From contig QMLZ01000116.1 in NCBI GenBank assembly GCA_003646995.1, forward strand, positions 1-9,157: 9,157 bases of DNA, read 5' to 3'. The stretch is from Deltaproteobacteria bacterium (GTDB lineage: Bacteria; Desulfobacterota; DSM-4660; Desulfatiglandales; Desulfatiglandaceae). The number at the start of each line of letters is the position of its first letter. Position 1 is the stretch's first letter. Below are positions 1 through 6,578 of the stretch, piece after piece. The position numbers were made by a program, and so were the translations under genes. The notes beneath the pieces were generated by a model. It was not told the origin of the DNA and did no database searches. It saw nothing but the letters and a program-made list of their open reading frames with translations.

Positions 1-277
1 CTTGCAGAAAAAAATGTTTTCGGTCCTTGGAATATCACCTGAGCAAGCTGAGAGAAAGTTTGGCTTCTTCTTGGAAGCTCTACGCTACGGAGCGCCTCCC
101 CATGGAGGGATGGCAGTCGGTTTTGACCGCCTTGTGTCCATTATGACAGGTACGCGATCTATTCGGGAAGTTATAGCCTTTCCAAAGACTACAAGCGCTA
201 CCTGTCCTCTTACAGATGCCCCTTCAGAAGTAAGCCAGGCCCAGTTAAAAGAACTGGGCCTCAAGCTGGACGTGTAA
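1..277 (+). CDS. aspS: Aspartyl-tRNA synthetase, C-terminal part (truncated by the window edge)
   Basis: Class II aminoacyl-tRNA synthetase that charges tRNA-Asp (or tRNA-Asp/Asn in non-discriminating forms) in the cytoplasm. Only the last 91 codons are present; the reading frame is open to the left edge, so the start and the anticodon-binding and GAD insertion domains lie outside. The visible part holds class II motif 3 ([19 protein letters not shown]), with the arginine that contacts ATP, followed by the typical bacterial AspRS tail [21 protein letters not shown] and a C-terminal QLKELGL segment. The stop is TAA at 275-277. Whether it also charges tRNA-Asn cannot be told from this fragment. 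Identification is very secure. Confidence 0.97.
   Translation, partial: LQKKMFSVLGISPEQAERKFGFFLEALRYGAPPHGGMAVGFDRLVSIMTGTRSIREVIAFPKTTSATCPLTDAPSEVSQAQLKELGLKLDV
238..260 (+). repeat. Perfect 9-bp inverted repeat inside the 3' end of aspS
   Basis: GGCCCAGTT (238-246) and AACTGGGCC (252-260) form a perfect 9-bp stem with a 5-nt loop, ending about 15 bases before the aspS stop codon. No run of T follows, so it does not look like a terminator. It may be a stabilising 3' mRNA structure or chance, since it lies in coding sequence for QAQLKELGL. Confidence 0.5.
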
Positions 278-290
278 AAGCGCGCACATA

Positions 291-330
291 GCCTTGACAA
301 AAGGCTTTTCGTACATATTTTGCTTGACAA
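291..330 (+). promoter_or_regulatory. Tandem TTGACA boxes, candidate promoter(s) for the cysteine-rich gene
   Basis: The 8-nt word CTTGACAA occurs at 293-300 and again at 323-330, exactly 30 bp apart. Each contains a consensus -35 hexamer, TTGACA (294-299 and 324-329). The first has TATTTT at 316-321 after a 16-nt spacer; the second has only TAGGAT at 349-354 after a long 19-nt spacer. One or both could drive the gene at 458. The -10 matches are only four of six, so this is a sequence-pattern inference. Confidence 0.4.
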
Positions 331-378
331 TTCATGCGTTCTAGGGCATAGGATCTGCTTCGAATTATTTTGTTATTC

Positions 379-406
379 AAGGGCGGAGCCCAACTGCTCC
401 GCCCTT
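379..406 (+). terminator. Strong GC-rich hairpin, likely aspS terminator or leader attenuator
   Basis: AAGGGCGGAGC (379-389) pairs perfectly with GCTCCGCCCTT (396-406) around a 6-nt loop: 11 bp, GC-rich. Downstream on the plus strand is only AATTTGAT, so the U-tract is poor. It lies about 100 bases after the aspS stop and about 50 bases before the next start. It probably terminates aspS transcription. If the TTGACA boxes at 294-329 are active, it would instead sit in the leader of the next gene. Confidence 0.6.
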
Positions 407-457
407 AATTTGATCACTCCGAAAGGGGCGTAAATCTAAAGAAAGGATGTGATAGCC

Positions 458-736
458 ATGGTTTGTACAATCATTAAAGAGGGTCATGAGTGCTTTTTCA
501 TGACAAAAAAGGGCTGCCAGTTCAATGGTGGCTCGTGTCATCCCATCGTGGAACAGTGTGAGGGATGCCAGAGAATAGGCGAATTTCCCGCCGGCAAGTT
601 TTGCCTCATTTATCCCGATCCCGCAGCCAAATGGCGGTTGGGGAAATGCCAAATGGCCACCCACCTAAGGGAAGGTACCCGAAGGGAAAACGGAAAGATC
701 AACCCTCTTAAGGCCTCAAAGAGGAAATTTCAGTAA
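458..736 (+). CDS. Small cysteine-rich PxxKW-motif protein, function unknown
   Basis: A 92-residue soluble protein with eight cysteines at positions 3, 12, 20, 27, 34, 37, 49 and 64, including a CxxC pair (34/37), and the motif P55-A-A-K-W59. This matches what I recall as the PxxKW family of small cysteine-rich proteins, seen mainly in Desulfobacterota; no function is established to my knowledge. The cysteine density suggests a metal or iron-sulfur site, or structural zinc; this is inference. The C-terminal 25 residues are basic (several K and R). The ATG at 458 is chosen because AAAGGA (442-447) lies 10 nt upstream; an in-frame GTG at 449 would sit directly on that site. There is no signal peptide or membrane segment. 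It stands alone between aspS and the convergent tlyA. Confidence 0.85.
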   Translation: MVCTIIKEGHECFFMTKKGCQFNGGSCHPIVEQCEGCQRIGEFPAGKFCLIYPDPAAKWRLGKCQMATHLREGTRRENGKINPLKASKRKFQ

Positions 737-761
737 ACAACAAGAAGCCAGAACATAGTGG

Positions 762-829
762 GCAGGAGTCAGAACAACTGCAGATTTCCCTACCCGAGGT
801 ATATCTTCCTTCTGAATTCTGACTCCTGC
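762..829. repeat. 13-bp inverted repeat between convergent genes
   Basis: GCAGGAGTCAGAA (762-774) and TTCTGACTCCTGC (817-829) are perfect inverted copies separated by 42 nt. The right arm is preceded by a partial direct copy, TTCTGAA (810-816). It occupies most of the 138-base gap between the stops of the cysteine-rich gene and tlyA. It could act as a bidirectional transcription stop or be a member of a dispersed intergenic palindrome family. No T-run follows either arm. Confidence 0.6.
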
Positions 830-874
830 ATACCTTTCATTGGATTAGGAGCCAAGGCCGCAGGCCGCCCAGTG

Positions 875-1612
875 TCAGCGGGTTAAATACAATAGATACT
901 CCTGATTCCCTTTTGGACCGAGTATTGGGGAGGGGATGCATCCCGAGGATTGCCAACCAAGCTCGCAAGAAAAATCCTGAATCTCCTTTACAAGCCTTTC
1001 CCGGAGTGCAGGATCGCGAACTACCCCTCCCTTTCCAACCAATTCCCGCCCTACTTCAAACTGAGGTTTAATCAGGGCCACAATAAAGCTTGTAGGTGCG
1101 AGGAGTTCTGTAACCTTGGGAATTACAAGGCGAAGGGATATAAATGACACATCTATTGTGGCCCCATCAGGAATAAAGGGGAGATCTTTTCTTTGAAGGT
1201 GCCTAATGTTGGTCCGTTCCAATAGAATCACCCTTGGATCATTACGCAAGGACCAATCTAATTGTCCATAGCCTACGTCTACAGCTACTACCCTTGAAGC
1301 CCCATATTTAAGCAGGCAGTCAGTGAATCCACCCGTCGAGGCCCCCACATCCATGACCGAGAGGCCCTCCAAGCCGATATCAAAGGCTTTTACGGCCGCT
1401 TCAAGCTTTACGCCTCCTCGACTCACATATGGTGGATACCTTTCCACAATGGTTATATCCGCGGTCGGGTTTACTTCCCGGCCGGGCTTATCAAGCAGCT
1501 TACCATCGACACGCACAACTCCAGCCATTATCATGGCCCTGGCCTTGGATCGCGTGTCAGCTAAACCCCTTTGAACCAGCAAATAATCAAGTCTTGTTCT
1601 TTTGGTAGGCAT
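875..1612 (-). CDS. tlyA: TlyA-family rRNA (cytidine-2'-O)-methyltransferase
   Basis: S4-domain RNA methyltransferase of the TlyA/FtsJ-like group. Characterised members 2'-O-methylate cytidines of 23S and, in some cases, 16S rRNA; the old name hemolysin is misleading. Numbered from the ATG at 1612 (245 aa), residues 6-60 are the S4 RNA-binding domain (RLDYLLVQRGLADTRSKA and a VRVDGK turn). The SAM-binding glycine loop is DVGASTGGF at 88-96. The FtsJ-type K-D-K-E tetrad is visible as K69, D154, K182 and E238. Starting at 1612 gives the usual TlyA N-terminus and length, but no clear Shine-Dalgarno precedes it. An in-frame GTG at 1672 overlaps the dxs stop and would add 20 residues; coupled translation from there is possible. 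It is the last gene of the xseA-to-tlyA operon. Confidence 0.94.
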   Translation of the reverse strand: MPTKRTRLDYLLVQRGLADTRSKARAMIMAGVVRVDGKLLDKPGREVNPTADITIVERYPPYVSRGGVKLEAAVKAFDIGLEGLSVMDVGASTGGFTDCLLKYGASRVVAVDVGYGQLDWSLRNDPRVILLERTNIRHLQRKDLPFIPDGATIDVSFISLRLVIPKVTELLAPTSFIVALIKPQFEVGRELVGKGGVVRDPALRERLVKEIQDFSCELGWQSSGCIPSPILGPKGNQEYLLYLTR

Positions 1613-1658
1613 TGGGAATTTGTGCGCGCGGCTATGCCTCGGGATATTTTGCAGGTAC

Positions 1659-3560
1659 TTATTTGGAAGCACTCGATATCAAGTCCAAAGCACCTTTGTA
1701 TATGCCATCGACATCAAGCCCATACTTTTGATGAAGTGCAGCCAGGGGACCATGTTCCACAAATTTGTCGGGTAGTCCAACCCGCTTTACCCTCACCCCC
1801 TCAATGCCAAGGTCACTGATCCTCTCGAGCACTGCGCTTCCCAGCCCCCCGGAAAGAACATTTTCCTCCACCACTAAGATCTTTTTCATTGTGGAGGCCA
1901 GTTCCCCCAGGCTGGAATCCAGTGGTTTCACAAACCTACAGTTTATCACCATAACACTCAGCCCTCGAGCCTCCAGCTTTTCAACAGCTTTCAGCGCTGG
2001 TGCCACCATGCTCCCTAAGGCAATCAACGCGAGATCCTGTCCCTCTTTCAAGATCTCCCACTTTCCTATTGGTATAAGCTGAAACTCTTCATCAATAGAA
2101 ACCCCAAGGGCCCTTCCCCTTGGATACCTTATTGCTATCGGCCCGTCGTGTTGCAGGGCAGTATAAAGCATGTGCCGCAATTCGTTTTCATCCTTTGGTG
2201 CCATCAACGTCATATTAGGTAGTGTACGGAGGTAACTTATGTCAAAGTGCCCGTGATGAGTGGGCCCATCCTCCCCTACGAGGCCTCCCCTGTCAATGGC
2301 AAATACAACCGGAAGATTCGGAAGACAAACATCATGTATTACCTGATCGTAGGCCCTCTGCAAGAACGTGGAATAAATGGCCACAAAAGGCCTGAAACCC
2401 TCCACAGCCAGACCAGCTGCAAAAGTTACAGCGTGCTGCTCAGCTATGCCCACATCCAGGAATCTTTCCGGGAAAGTCTGGGAAAATCGCGTCAGACCCG
2501 TGCCCTCAGGCATGGCCGCAGTAATGGCGAATACCTTTTTGTTCAACCTGCCGAGTTCTACCATGGTCTCGCCAAAGACCTCGGTATACGTCGGAACGGG
2601 TTTATCGGAATCCTTTTGCGGAGAACCTGTTGCTATTTCAAAACAACCTACTCCGTGATAATGGGTGGGGTCCTTTTCCGCTGGTTCGTATCCTTTACCC
2701 TTGACCGTTAGGACATGTACCAAAACCGGTCCTCTCAAGTGCTTTATGTTCTCAAACGTATTAATGAGCTGATCCAGGCGATGGCCATTAATGGGCCCGA
2801 TGTACTTGAACTTGAAAGCCTCGAATAGCATTCCAGGGGTGAAAAAGGTGATAAAGGAATCCTCACTCCTGCGCAGGACGCTCAGGATATTTTCTCCTAC
2901 CCCCGGAAGAGACCGAAAAAAATTTTCCATTTCTTTCTTGAAGGTTACGAATCTCCGCCCAGTCATTTTCCTACTTAGAAAAGAGGAAAATGCCCCTACG
3001 TTAGGCGAGATGGACATAGCATTGTCATTCAGGACCACAATGAGATCCTTTTCAGTATCCCCCGCCTGGTTAAGGCCTTCGAATGCCATTCCAGCGGTCA
3101 TGGAGCCGTCGCCTATTACAGCGATAACCTTTGCATCCTCGCCTTTCAGTGCCTTGGCTGTTGAAATTCCCAACCCAACAGATATAGAGGTACTGCTATG
3201 TCCGGTATCAAAGGTGTCATAGGGGCTTTCTTCTCTCTTTGGAAATCCGCTGATTCCACCCATTTTGCGTAGCGTGTGGAATTTGTCGCGCCTACCTGTA
3301 ATAAGCTTATGGGCATAAGCCTGATGGCCGACATCCCATATGATCCTGTCCTTAGGGGTATCGAACACATAATGGAGCGCCAAGGTAAGTTCTACCACAC
3401 CAAGGCTAGGAGCCAGGTGTCCGCCGGTACATGATACTGTTTCTATGATCTTCCTTCGAATTTCCCCGGCCAAGGTCTCCAAATCCTTTATGCTGAGTCC
3501 CTTCAAGTCTGAAGGAGAATCAATTTTTTCTAGGAGATAATATTTTTGGTGATCTCTCAT
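1659..3560 (-). CDS. dxs: 1-deoxy-D-xylulose-5-phosphate synthase
   Basis: Thiamine-diphosphate enzyme that condenses pyruvate and glyceraldehyde 3-phosphate to DXP, the first step of the MEP isoprenoid pathway; DXP also feeds thiamine and pyridoxal synthesis. Full length at 633 aa. Visible landmarks: GGHLAPSLG with H48, [10 protein letters not shown] with H80, the ThDP/Mg motif GDGS (150-153) to NDN (178-180), the transketolase central domain with catalytic E374 in [31 protein letters not shown] (substrate-binding histidine near 435), and RYPRG at 478-482. A C-terminal transketolase domain follows from about 500. The ATG overlaps the ispA stop as ATGA, and AAGGA (3565-3569 on the minus strand) lies 4 nt upstream within the end of ispA, so translation is probably coupled. 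All key residues are intact. Confidence 0.98.
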   Translation of the reverse strand: MRDHQKYYLLEKIDSPSDLKGLSIKDLETLAGEIRRKIIETVSCTGGHLAPSLGVVELTLALHYVFDTPKDRIIWDVGHQAYAHKLITGRRDKFHTLRKMGGISGFPKREESPYDTFDTGHSSTSISVGLGISTAKALKGEDAKVIAVIGDGSMTAGMAFEGLNQAGDTEKDLIVVLNDNAMSISPNVGAFSSFLSRKMTGRRFVTFKKEMENFFRSLPGVGENILSVLRRSEDSFITFFTPGMLFEAFKFKYIGPINGHRLDQLINTFENIKHLRGPVLVHVLTVKGKGYEPAEKDPTHYHGVGCFEIATGSPQKDSDKPVPTYTEVFGETMVELGRLNKKVFAITAAMPEGTGLTRFSQTFPERFLDVGIAEQHAVTFAAGLAVEGFRPFVAIYSTFLQRAYDQVIHDVCLPNLPVVFAIDRGGLVGEDGPTHHGHFDISYLRTLPNMTLMAPKDENELRHMLYTALQHDGPIAIRYPRGRALGVSIDEEFQLIPIGKWEILKEGQDLALIALGSMVAPALKAVEKLEARGLSVMVINCRFVKPLDSSLGELASTMKKILVVEENVLSGGLGSAVLERISDLGIEGVRVKRVGLPDKFVEHGPLAALHQKYGLDVDGIYKGALDLISSASK

Positions 3561-4447
3561 TTTTTCCTTCTTACTATGTAATAGGCAATCTCCCTAAGGG
3601 GGTTCGCTCTTTGGTCAAAGGCCTCTAGGGCCCCTACCGCCTCCCGGACCAGTTTATTCTGGATCTCTCTGGACCTTTTGAGCCCAACTACCGCAGGGTA
3701 TGTAGCCTTACCCTTCCGCTCATCACTTCCGGCAGTTTTTCCCATGGCCTCCGTGTCACCCTCCACATCCAACAGGTCGTCAGAGATTTGAAAGGCAAGG
3801 CCGATACCCTTTCCGTACGTGCGCAAGGCTTCAATCTGGCCCGAATCACCTCCTGCCATGATGGCCCCAGCTACAACTGACGCTGTGATTAGGGCGGCCG
3901 TCTTGTGACTATGAATGAAGTCAATGGTTTCCTTATCAGCGGGTTTTCCTTCGGCCTGTATATCGGCCACCTGACCTCCCACCATTCCCTTATACCCGGC
4001 TGCTTCTGCCACCAGTTCCACCACCCGGACCACCGATTCTGGGGGAATATGGGCCAGTAAATCACCTGAACACAAAAGCCGAAACGCCTCGGTTAGAAGC
4101 CCGTCGCCAGCAAGAAGAGCAAGGGCCTCTCCAAAGACCTTGTGACTTGTGGGCATTCCACGGCGAAGCTCATCATCGTCCATCGCAGGAAGGTCATCAT
4201 GTATCAAGGAATACGTATGGATGAACTCTAGGGCGCATGCAGCCGGCAAAACAGCTTCCTGGCGGCCACCCACTGCTTCAGCCGAGGCGATACAAAGAAT
4301 AGGCCTAAGCCTTTTTCCGCCGGCGAAAAGACTGTACCTCATTGCCCTGACAAGATCTCTTGCCGGGCCTTCAACCTCGGGGAGATATTTCTCTAATGCC
4401 CCATCAATAACCCGTTTTTTCTCGGCTAGGTATTTCTTCAAGTCCAT
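3557..4447 (-). CDS. ispA: Short-chain polyprenyl (farnesyl/geranylgeranyl) diphosphate synthase
   Basis: Trans-prenyltransferase that condenses isopentenyl diphosphate with allylic diphosphates, probably to farnesyl diphosphate, for quinone tails and undecaprenyl carriers. The first aspartate-rich motif DDLPAMDDD and the second DDLLD are both intact (residues 84-92 and 223-227 from the ATG at 4447). They are accompanied by the diphosphate-binding GGKRLRP and by GQVADIQAE and KTAALI segments. The context before the first motif ([10 protein letters not shown]) resembles E. coli IspA, which favours C15 product, but chain length is not certain. The ATG at 4447 gives MDLKKYL and 296 aa; an in-frame TTG at 4462 would add 5 residues. 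Neither has a good Shine-Dalgarno. It lies close downstream of xseB, and its TGA overlaps the dxs ATG. Confidence 0.95.
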   Translation of the reverse strand: MDLKKYLAEKKRVIDGALEKYLPEVEGPARDLVRAMRYSLFAGGKRLRPILCIASAEAVGGRQEAVLPAACALEFIHTYSLIHDDLPAMDDDELRRGMPTSHKVFGEALALLAGDGLLTEAFRLLCSGDLLAHIPPESVVRVVELVAEAAGYKGMVGGQVADIQAEGKPADKETIDFIHSHKTAALITASVVAGAIMAGGDSGQIEALRTYGKGIGLAFQISDDLLDVEGDTEAMGKTAGSDERKGKATYPAVVGLKRSREIQNKLVREAVGALEAFDQRANPLREIAYYIVRRKK

Positions 4448-4469
4448 GAACAAATTCGGCAATGCGGTT

Positions 4470-4483
4470 TGAGGTTAACCTCA
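4470..4483. repeat. Perfect 14-bp palindrome at the xseB stop
   Basis: TGAGGTTAACCTCA is its own reverse complement and includes the xseB stop codon. It places a GAGG 16 nt ahead of the alternative ispA TTG start. With no loop it is a dyad rather than a good RNA hairpin; it may be an operator-like site or chance. Confidence 0.45.
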
Positions 4484-4729
4484 ATCTGATATATCATCCT
4501 CATCTTGGTCGGTTTTAAAAGGTACTTCCAAGTACTTACCATTACTTTGTTTTATAAGCATGGTGACTTTCTTTTCAGCTTCCTCCAATTTTTGAGAGCA
4601 AAACTTGGCAAGCTTAATCCCCTCCTCAAAAGCCTTTATGGAATCCTCTAGAGACAACTCCCCACTTTCAAGAGATTGTACAATCTCCTCAAGTCTGCTC
4701 ATGGCATCTTCAAACTTGGTAGCGTTCAT
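4481..4729 (-). CDS. xseB: Exodeoxyribonuclease VII small subunit
   Basis: Small subunit of exonuclease VII, which degrades single-stranded DNA to oligonucleotides from both ends; several XseB copies bind each XseA. The 82-aa length is typical. Residues 5-60 carry the diagnostic family pattern FEDAMSRLEEIVQSLESGEL, then SLEDSIKAFEEGIKLAKFCSQKLEEAEKKV in two helices that form a coiled-coil hairpin. The C-terminus is acidic (DQDEDD). The ATG has AGGAG at 4734-4738 on the minus strand, about 4 nt upstream. It is separated from xseA by 146 bases and is followed closely by ispA, the usual arrangement in related genomes. Confidence 0.96.
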   Translation of the reverse strand: MNATKFEDAMSRLEEIVQSLESGELSLEDSIKAFEEGIKLAKFCSQKLEEAEKKVTMLIKQSNGKYLEVPFKTDQDEDDISD

Positions 4730-4768
4730 CTCTCTCCTCTTTTTCTCACGCGTCCTACCCCCGCCGCC

Positions 4769-4891
4769 CTATGCTTTGTATCCTGTTCCCTCAGTCCTCA
4801 GAAATCGTAAGTCTACTCGTTTCTGCTGCCAGGTGTCAATCAACACATCTTTACTGGTACGTCCCTGAACCGCTTTTACTGTTTTTCCCAT
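4769..4891 (-). CDS. Possible 40-aa ORF in the xseA–xseB gap
   Basis: An ATG at 4889-4891, in a different frame, overlaps the last 16 bases of xseA and opens 40 codons to a TAG at 4769-4771, filling most of the otherwise empty gap. The predicted peptide starts MGKTVKAVQGRTSKDVL and is rich in charged residues (K, R, D, E), with LIDTWQQKRVDLRFLRTE in the middle. I recognise no family. It has no convincing Shine-Dalgarno, although the overlap could allow coupling. A 40-codon opening can arise by chance. It could also be the remnant of a larger gene. Confidence 0.28.
   Translation of the reverse strand: MGKTVKAVQGRTSKDVLIDTWQQKRVDLRFLRTEGTGYKA
4810..4839 (-). promoter_or_regulatory. Weak candidate internal promoter ahead of xseB
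   Basis: On the minus strand TTGACA (4839-4834) is followed after 18 nt by TAGACT (4815-4810), four of six matches to the -10 consensus. It would start transcripts about 75 bases before xseB and could give xseB-ispA-dxs-tlyA independent expression. The long spacer and weak -10 keep confidence low. Confidence 0.25.
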
Positions 4892-6279
4892 GGAAACTTG
4901 TTTGAACTAGTCTGTTGAACCGTACACAGCAGCGATCCACTGCCAAGGATAATGCCCACCTTTTCGTTCAATTCCACCTCATGGTAGGATCGGACGATCT
5001 TGCTTTGAGGGAGCCTAATGGTTATGCTGTAGCCCCTCTCAAGTATGGAAAGAGGGCTAAGGTCACTTACCCTATGGGCAAGGGCCTCCAGGCCTGCTTT
5101 TTCGTGCCTCAGCCTCCCGTAGATAGCTTGGCACATTGAGTGAAATCTCTGTCTGACAAGAGAGCCCTGGATTTCCACTGACCTTTCAGGCGAATTTCTC
5201 AGAAGCTTCAGAAGGGCAAGCTGAAGCCTTCTTTTCTTACCATCCAATTTCCACTTGAGGGCCAGGTTCAGGCGACCATGAATTTCGTCCAGACGCATCC
5301 AGAGTTCTTCCAGTCGTCTCCTGGGATCCTTCAACCTGGCCCCTAGGGAGGTGATTTTGTCGGCCAGTGTGCCAATAGTACGCTGCATCTGATTCACCAT
5401 TCTTTCAATAGCGGCAGAAAGATTTGCCTTTAGGGTTTCCTTCTCCTTTGCCAGTATTTCTGCAGCGGCCGAAGGCGTCGGAGCCCGTAGATCGGCAGCC
5501 AAGTCGCATATGGTCGTGTCTATTTCATGGCCCACCGCAGAGACAACAGGGACAGAGGATTTTCGAATAGCATAAGCCAACTCCTCGCTATTGAACGGCC
5601 ATAGATCCTCCAGGGATCCTCCCCCTCGTGTTATTACCACCACGTCAACCTGTAACTCCCTGTTTACAATATCCAGTGCCTCAATAATTTCAGCCGATGC
5701 GCCCTCACCCTGCACTCTCACAGGCACTACGATGATTTCCATATTGGCAAACCTGCGGCCCATGACCTTCAAGAAGTCCCTCACCGCGGCTCCGGTGGGT
5801 GACGTTATGAGTGCTATTCTCTGGGGCAAATAAGGCAAGGGTTTTTTGATCTCCGGATTGAATACACCTTCTGCTGCTAGCTTTCTCTTTAATTGCTCAT
5901 AGGCTAGGGTAAGGGCTCCCAAGCCCATGGGTTCCAAATAGTCAAGTACTATCTGATAGTCCCCCCTTGGAGCATAAACACTGATCCTACCGCGCGCGAT
6001 AACTCTCATTCCATCCTCAGGAATAAATCTGAGATAGCGGATCTGAGGTCTAAACATCACGGCCTTGATTTGGGCCTGCTCATCTTTAAGCACCATATAA
6101 TAGTGTCCCGACATGGGAGAACGAAAATTGGAAATCTCACCCTCCACCCACACGAAATCAAAAGTGCCCTCCAGTAGTTCCCTGATCTCTTCCGTTAGCT
6201 CTGAAACCGTATACACCTTGGGTCCAGGCAGCTCGCCCGCTTCTTTTCCACCAAAACCGTCATCATGGATTTCAGTCAT
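4876..6279 (-). CDS. xseA: Exodeoxyribonuclease VII large subunit
   Basis: Catalytic subunit of exonuclease VII (single-stranded DNA processing in repair). At 467 aa it is full length. Residues 20-115 form the OB-fold DNA-binding domain (VYTVSELTEEIRELLEGTF, VWVEGEISNFR, GHYYMVLKD). The catalytic domain carries ALITSPTGAAVRDF (156-169), TRGGGSLEDLWPFN (217-230) and SAVGHEIDTTICDLAADLRA (247-266), followed by PTPSAAAE. Long helices from about 275 to 410 are the coiled-coil arm that carries XseB. The C-terminal segment has the family LSPLSILERGYSI motif. The ATG is preceded by a weak GAGG (6290-6293 on the minus strand). The frame is open only to a stop about 90 bases further up with no other clear start, so this start is secure. 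It is the first gene of the minus-strand operon. Confidence 0.97.
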   Translation of the reverse strand: MTEIHDDGFGGKEAGELPGPKVYTVSELTEEIRELLEGTFDFVWVEGEISNFRSPMSGHYYMVLKDEQAQIKAVMFRPQIRYLRFIPEDGMRVIARGRISVYAPRGDYQIVLDYLEPMGLGALTLAYEQLKRKLAAEGVFNPEIKKPLPYLPQRIALITSPTGAAVRDFLKVMGRRFANMEIIVVPVRVQGEGASAEIIEALDIVNRELQVDVVVITRGGGSLEDLWPFNSEELAYAIRKSSVPVVSAVGHEIDTTICDLAADLRAPTPSAAAEILAKEKETLKANLSAAIERMVNQMQRTIGTLADKITSLGARLKDPRRRLEELWMRLDEIHGRLNLALKWKLDGKKRRLQLALLKLLRNSPERSVEIQGSLVRQRFHSMCQAIYGRLRHEKAGLEALAHRVSDLSPLSILERGYSITIRLPQSKIVRSYHEVELNEKVGIILGSGSLLCTVQQTSSNKFPWEKQ

Positions 6280-6321
6280 CTTTCTGCCCCCTCGAGTGGA
6301 TACCAGTGGCCATTTATATCC

Positions 6322-6350
6322 TTGACGCCTCTGGCCTATTCTCCTATATT
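6322..6350 (+). promoter_or_regulatory. Near-consensus sigma-70 promoter reading toward the carboxyltransferase gene
   Basis: TTGACG (6322-6327), a 17-nt spacer, then TATATT (6345-6350): five of six matches at each box with ideal spacing. A start near 6357 would give a leader of about 220 nt before the ATG at 6579. It is the best promoter match I found in the window. Confidence 0.55.
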
Positions 6351-6399
6351 CCCCTCAGAATTGAAACAGGTTTTAGAGACGTCCACTTTCTCGACCGTG

Positions 6400-6470
6400 C
6401 CACAGAATGGAATCCCCAGTGCTTCCTCTCACGTTCTTCGGGTTCAGCAAGGGATAATTATATTCTGTGG
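6400..6470 (+). repeat. 9-bp inverted repeat in the carboxyltransferase leader
   Basis: CCACAGAAT (6400-6408) and ATTCTGTGG (6462-6470) are perfect inverted copies separated by 53 nt. They lie in the predicted leader RNA, where they could close a long stem-loop, or they could be paired half-sites for a DNA-binding protein. Chance is possible. Confidence 0.4.
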
Positions 6471-6565
6471 AGCGTGGTTTTAATTATGCCATGCTAAATA
6501 TATTTTAAAGGGAATCCGCTTTAATAAAAATTAACGTAAATTACCAATAAATCGATTAAATAATG

Positions 6566-6574
6566 TAAGGAGGT
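6566..6574 (+). promoter_or_regulatory. Perfect Shine-Dalgarno of the carboxyltransferase gene
   Basis: TAAGGAGGT lies 4 nt before the ATG at 6579. It is fully complementary to the 16S rRNA tail, fixes the start and predicts strong translation. It is clearly better than the ribosome sites of the other genes in the window. Confidence 0.85.
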
Positions 6575-6578
6575 AGAG

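Larger units (their letters stand above)
6280..6578. other. Divergent intergenic region between xseA and the carboxyltransferase gene
   Basis: This 299-base spacer separates two divergent genes. It holds a near-consensus plus-strand promoter (6322-6350), an inverted-repeat pair (6400-6408 / 6462-6470), a 63-codon plus-strand reading frame starting at a GTG at 6306 (described in the findings), and a very AT-rich last 100 bases with a small TTAAAG/CTTTAA dyad near 6505-6525. On the minus strand a perfect TATAAT occurs at 6457-6462 but without a recognisable -35, so the xseA promoter is unresolved. Confidence 0.6.

Noticed and set aside
377..664. 95-codon minus-strand frame opposite the cysteine-rich gene
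   Set aside because: The plus strand has the better ribosome site and a recognisable motif; the minus frame runs through the hairpin at 379-406.
856..866. GGCC-GCA-GGCC dyad just after the tlyA stop as a terminator
   Set aside because: Only a 4-bp stem with a 3-nt loop and no T-run.
2247..2711. 154-codon plus-strand frame opposite dxs
   Set aside because: It lies wholly antisense to well-conserved dxs sequence and has no family resemblance; it is a shadow of the real gene.
6457..6462. TATAAT on the minus strand as the xseA promoter
   Set aside because: Perfect -10 hexamer but no -35-like box at 15-19 nt and no extended -10 TG; not enough to call a promoter.
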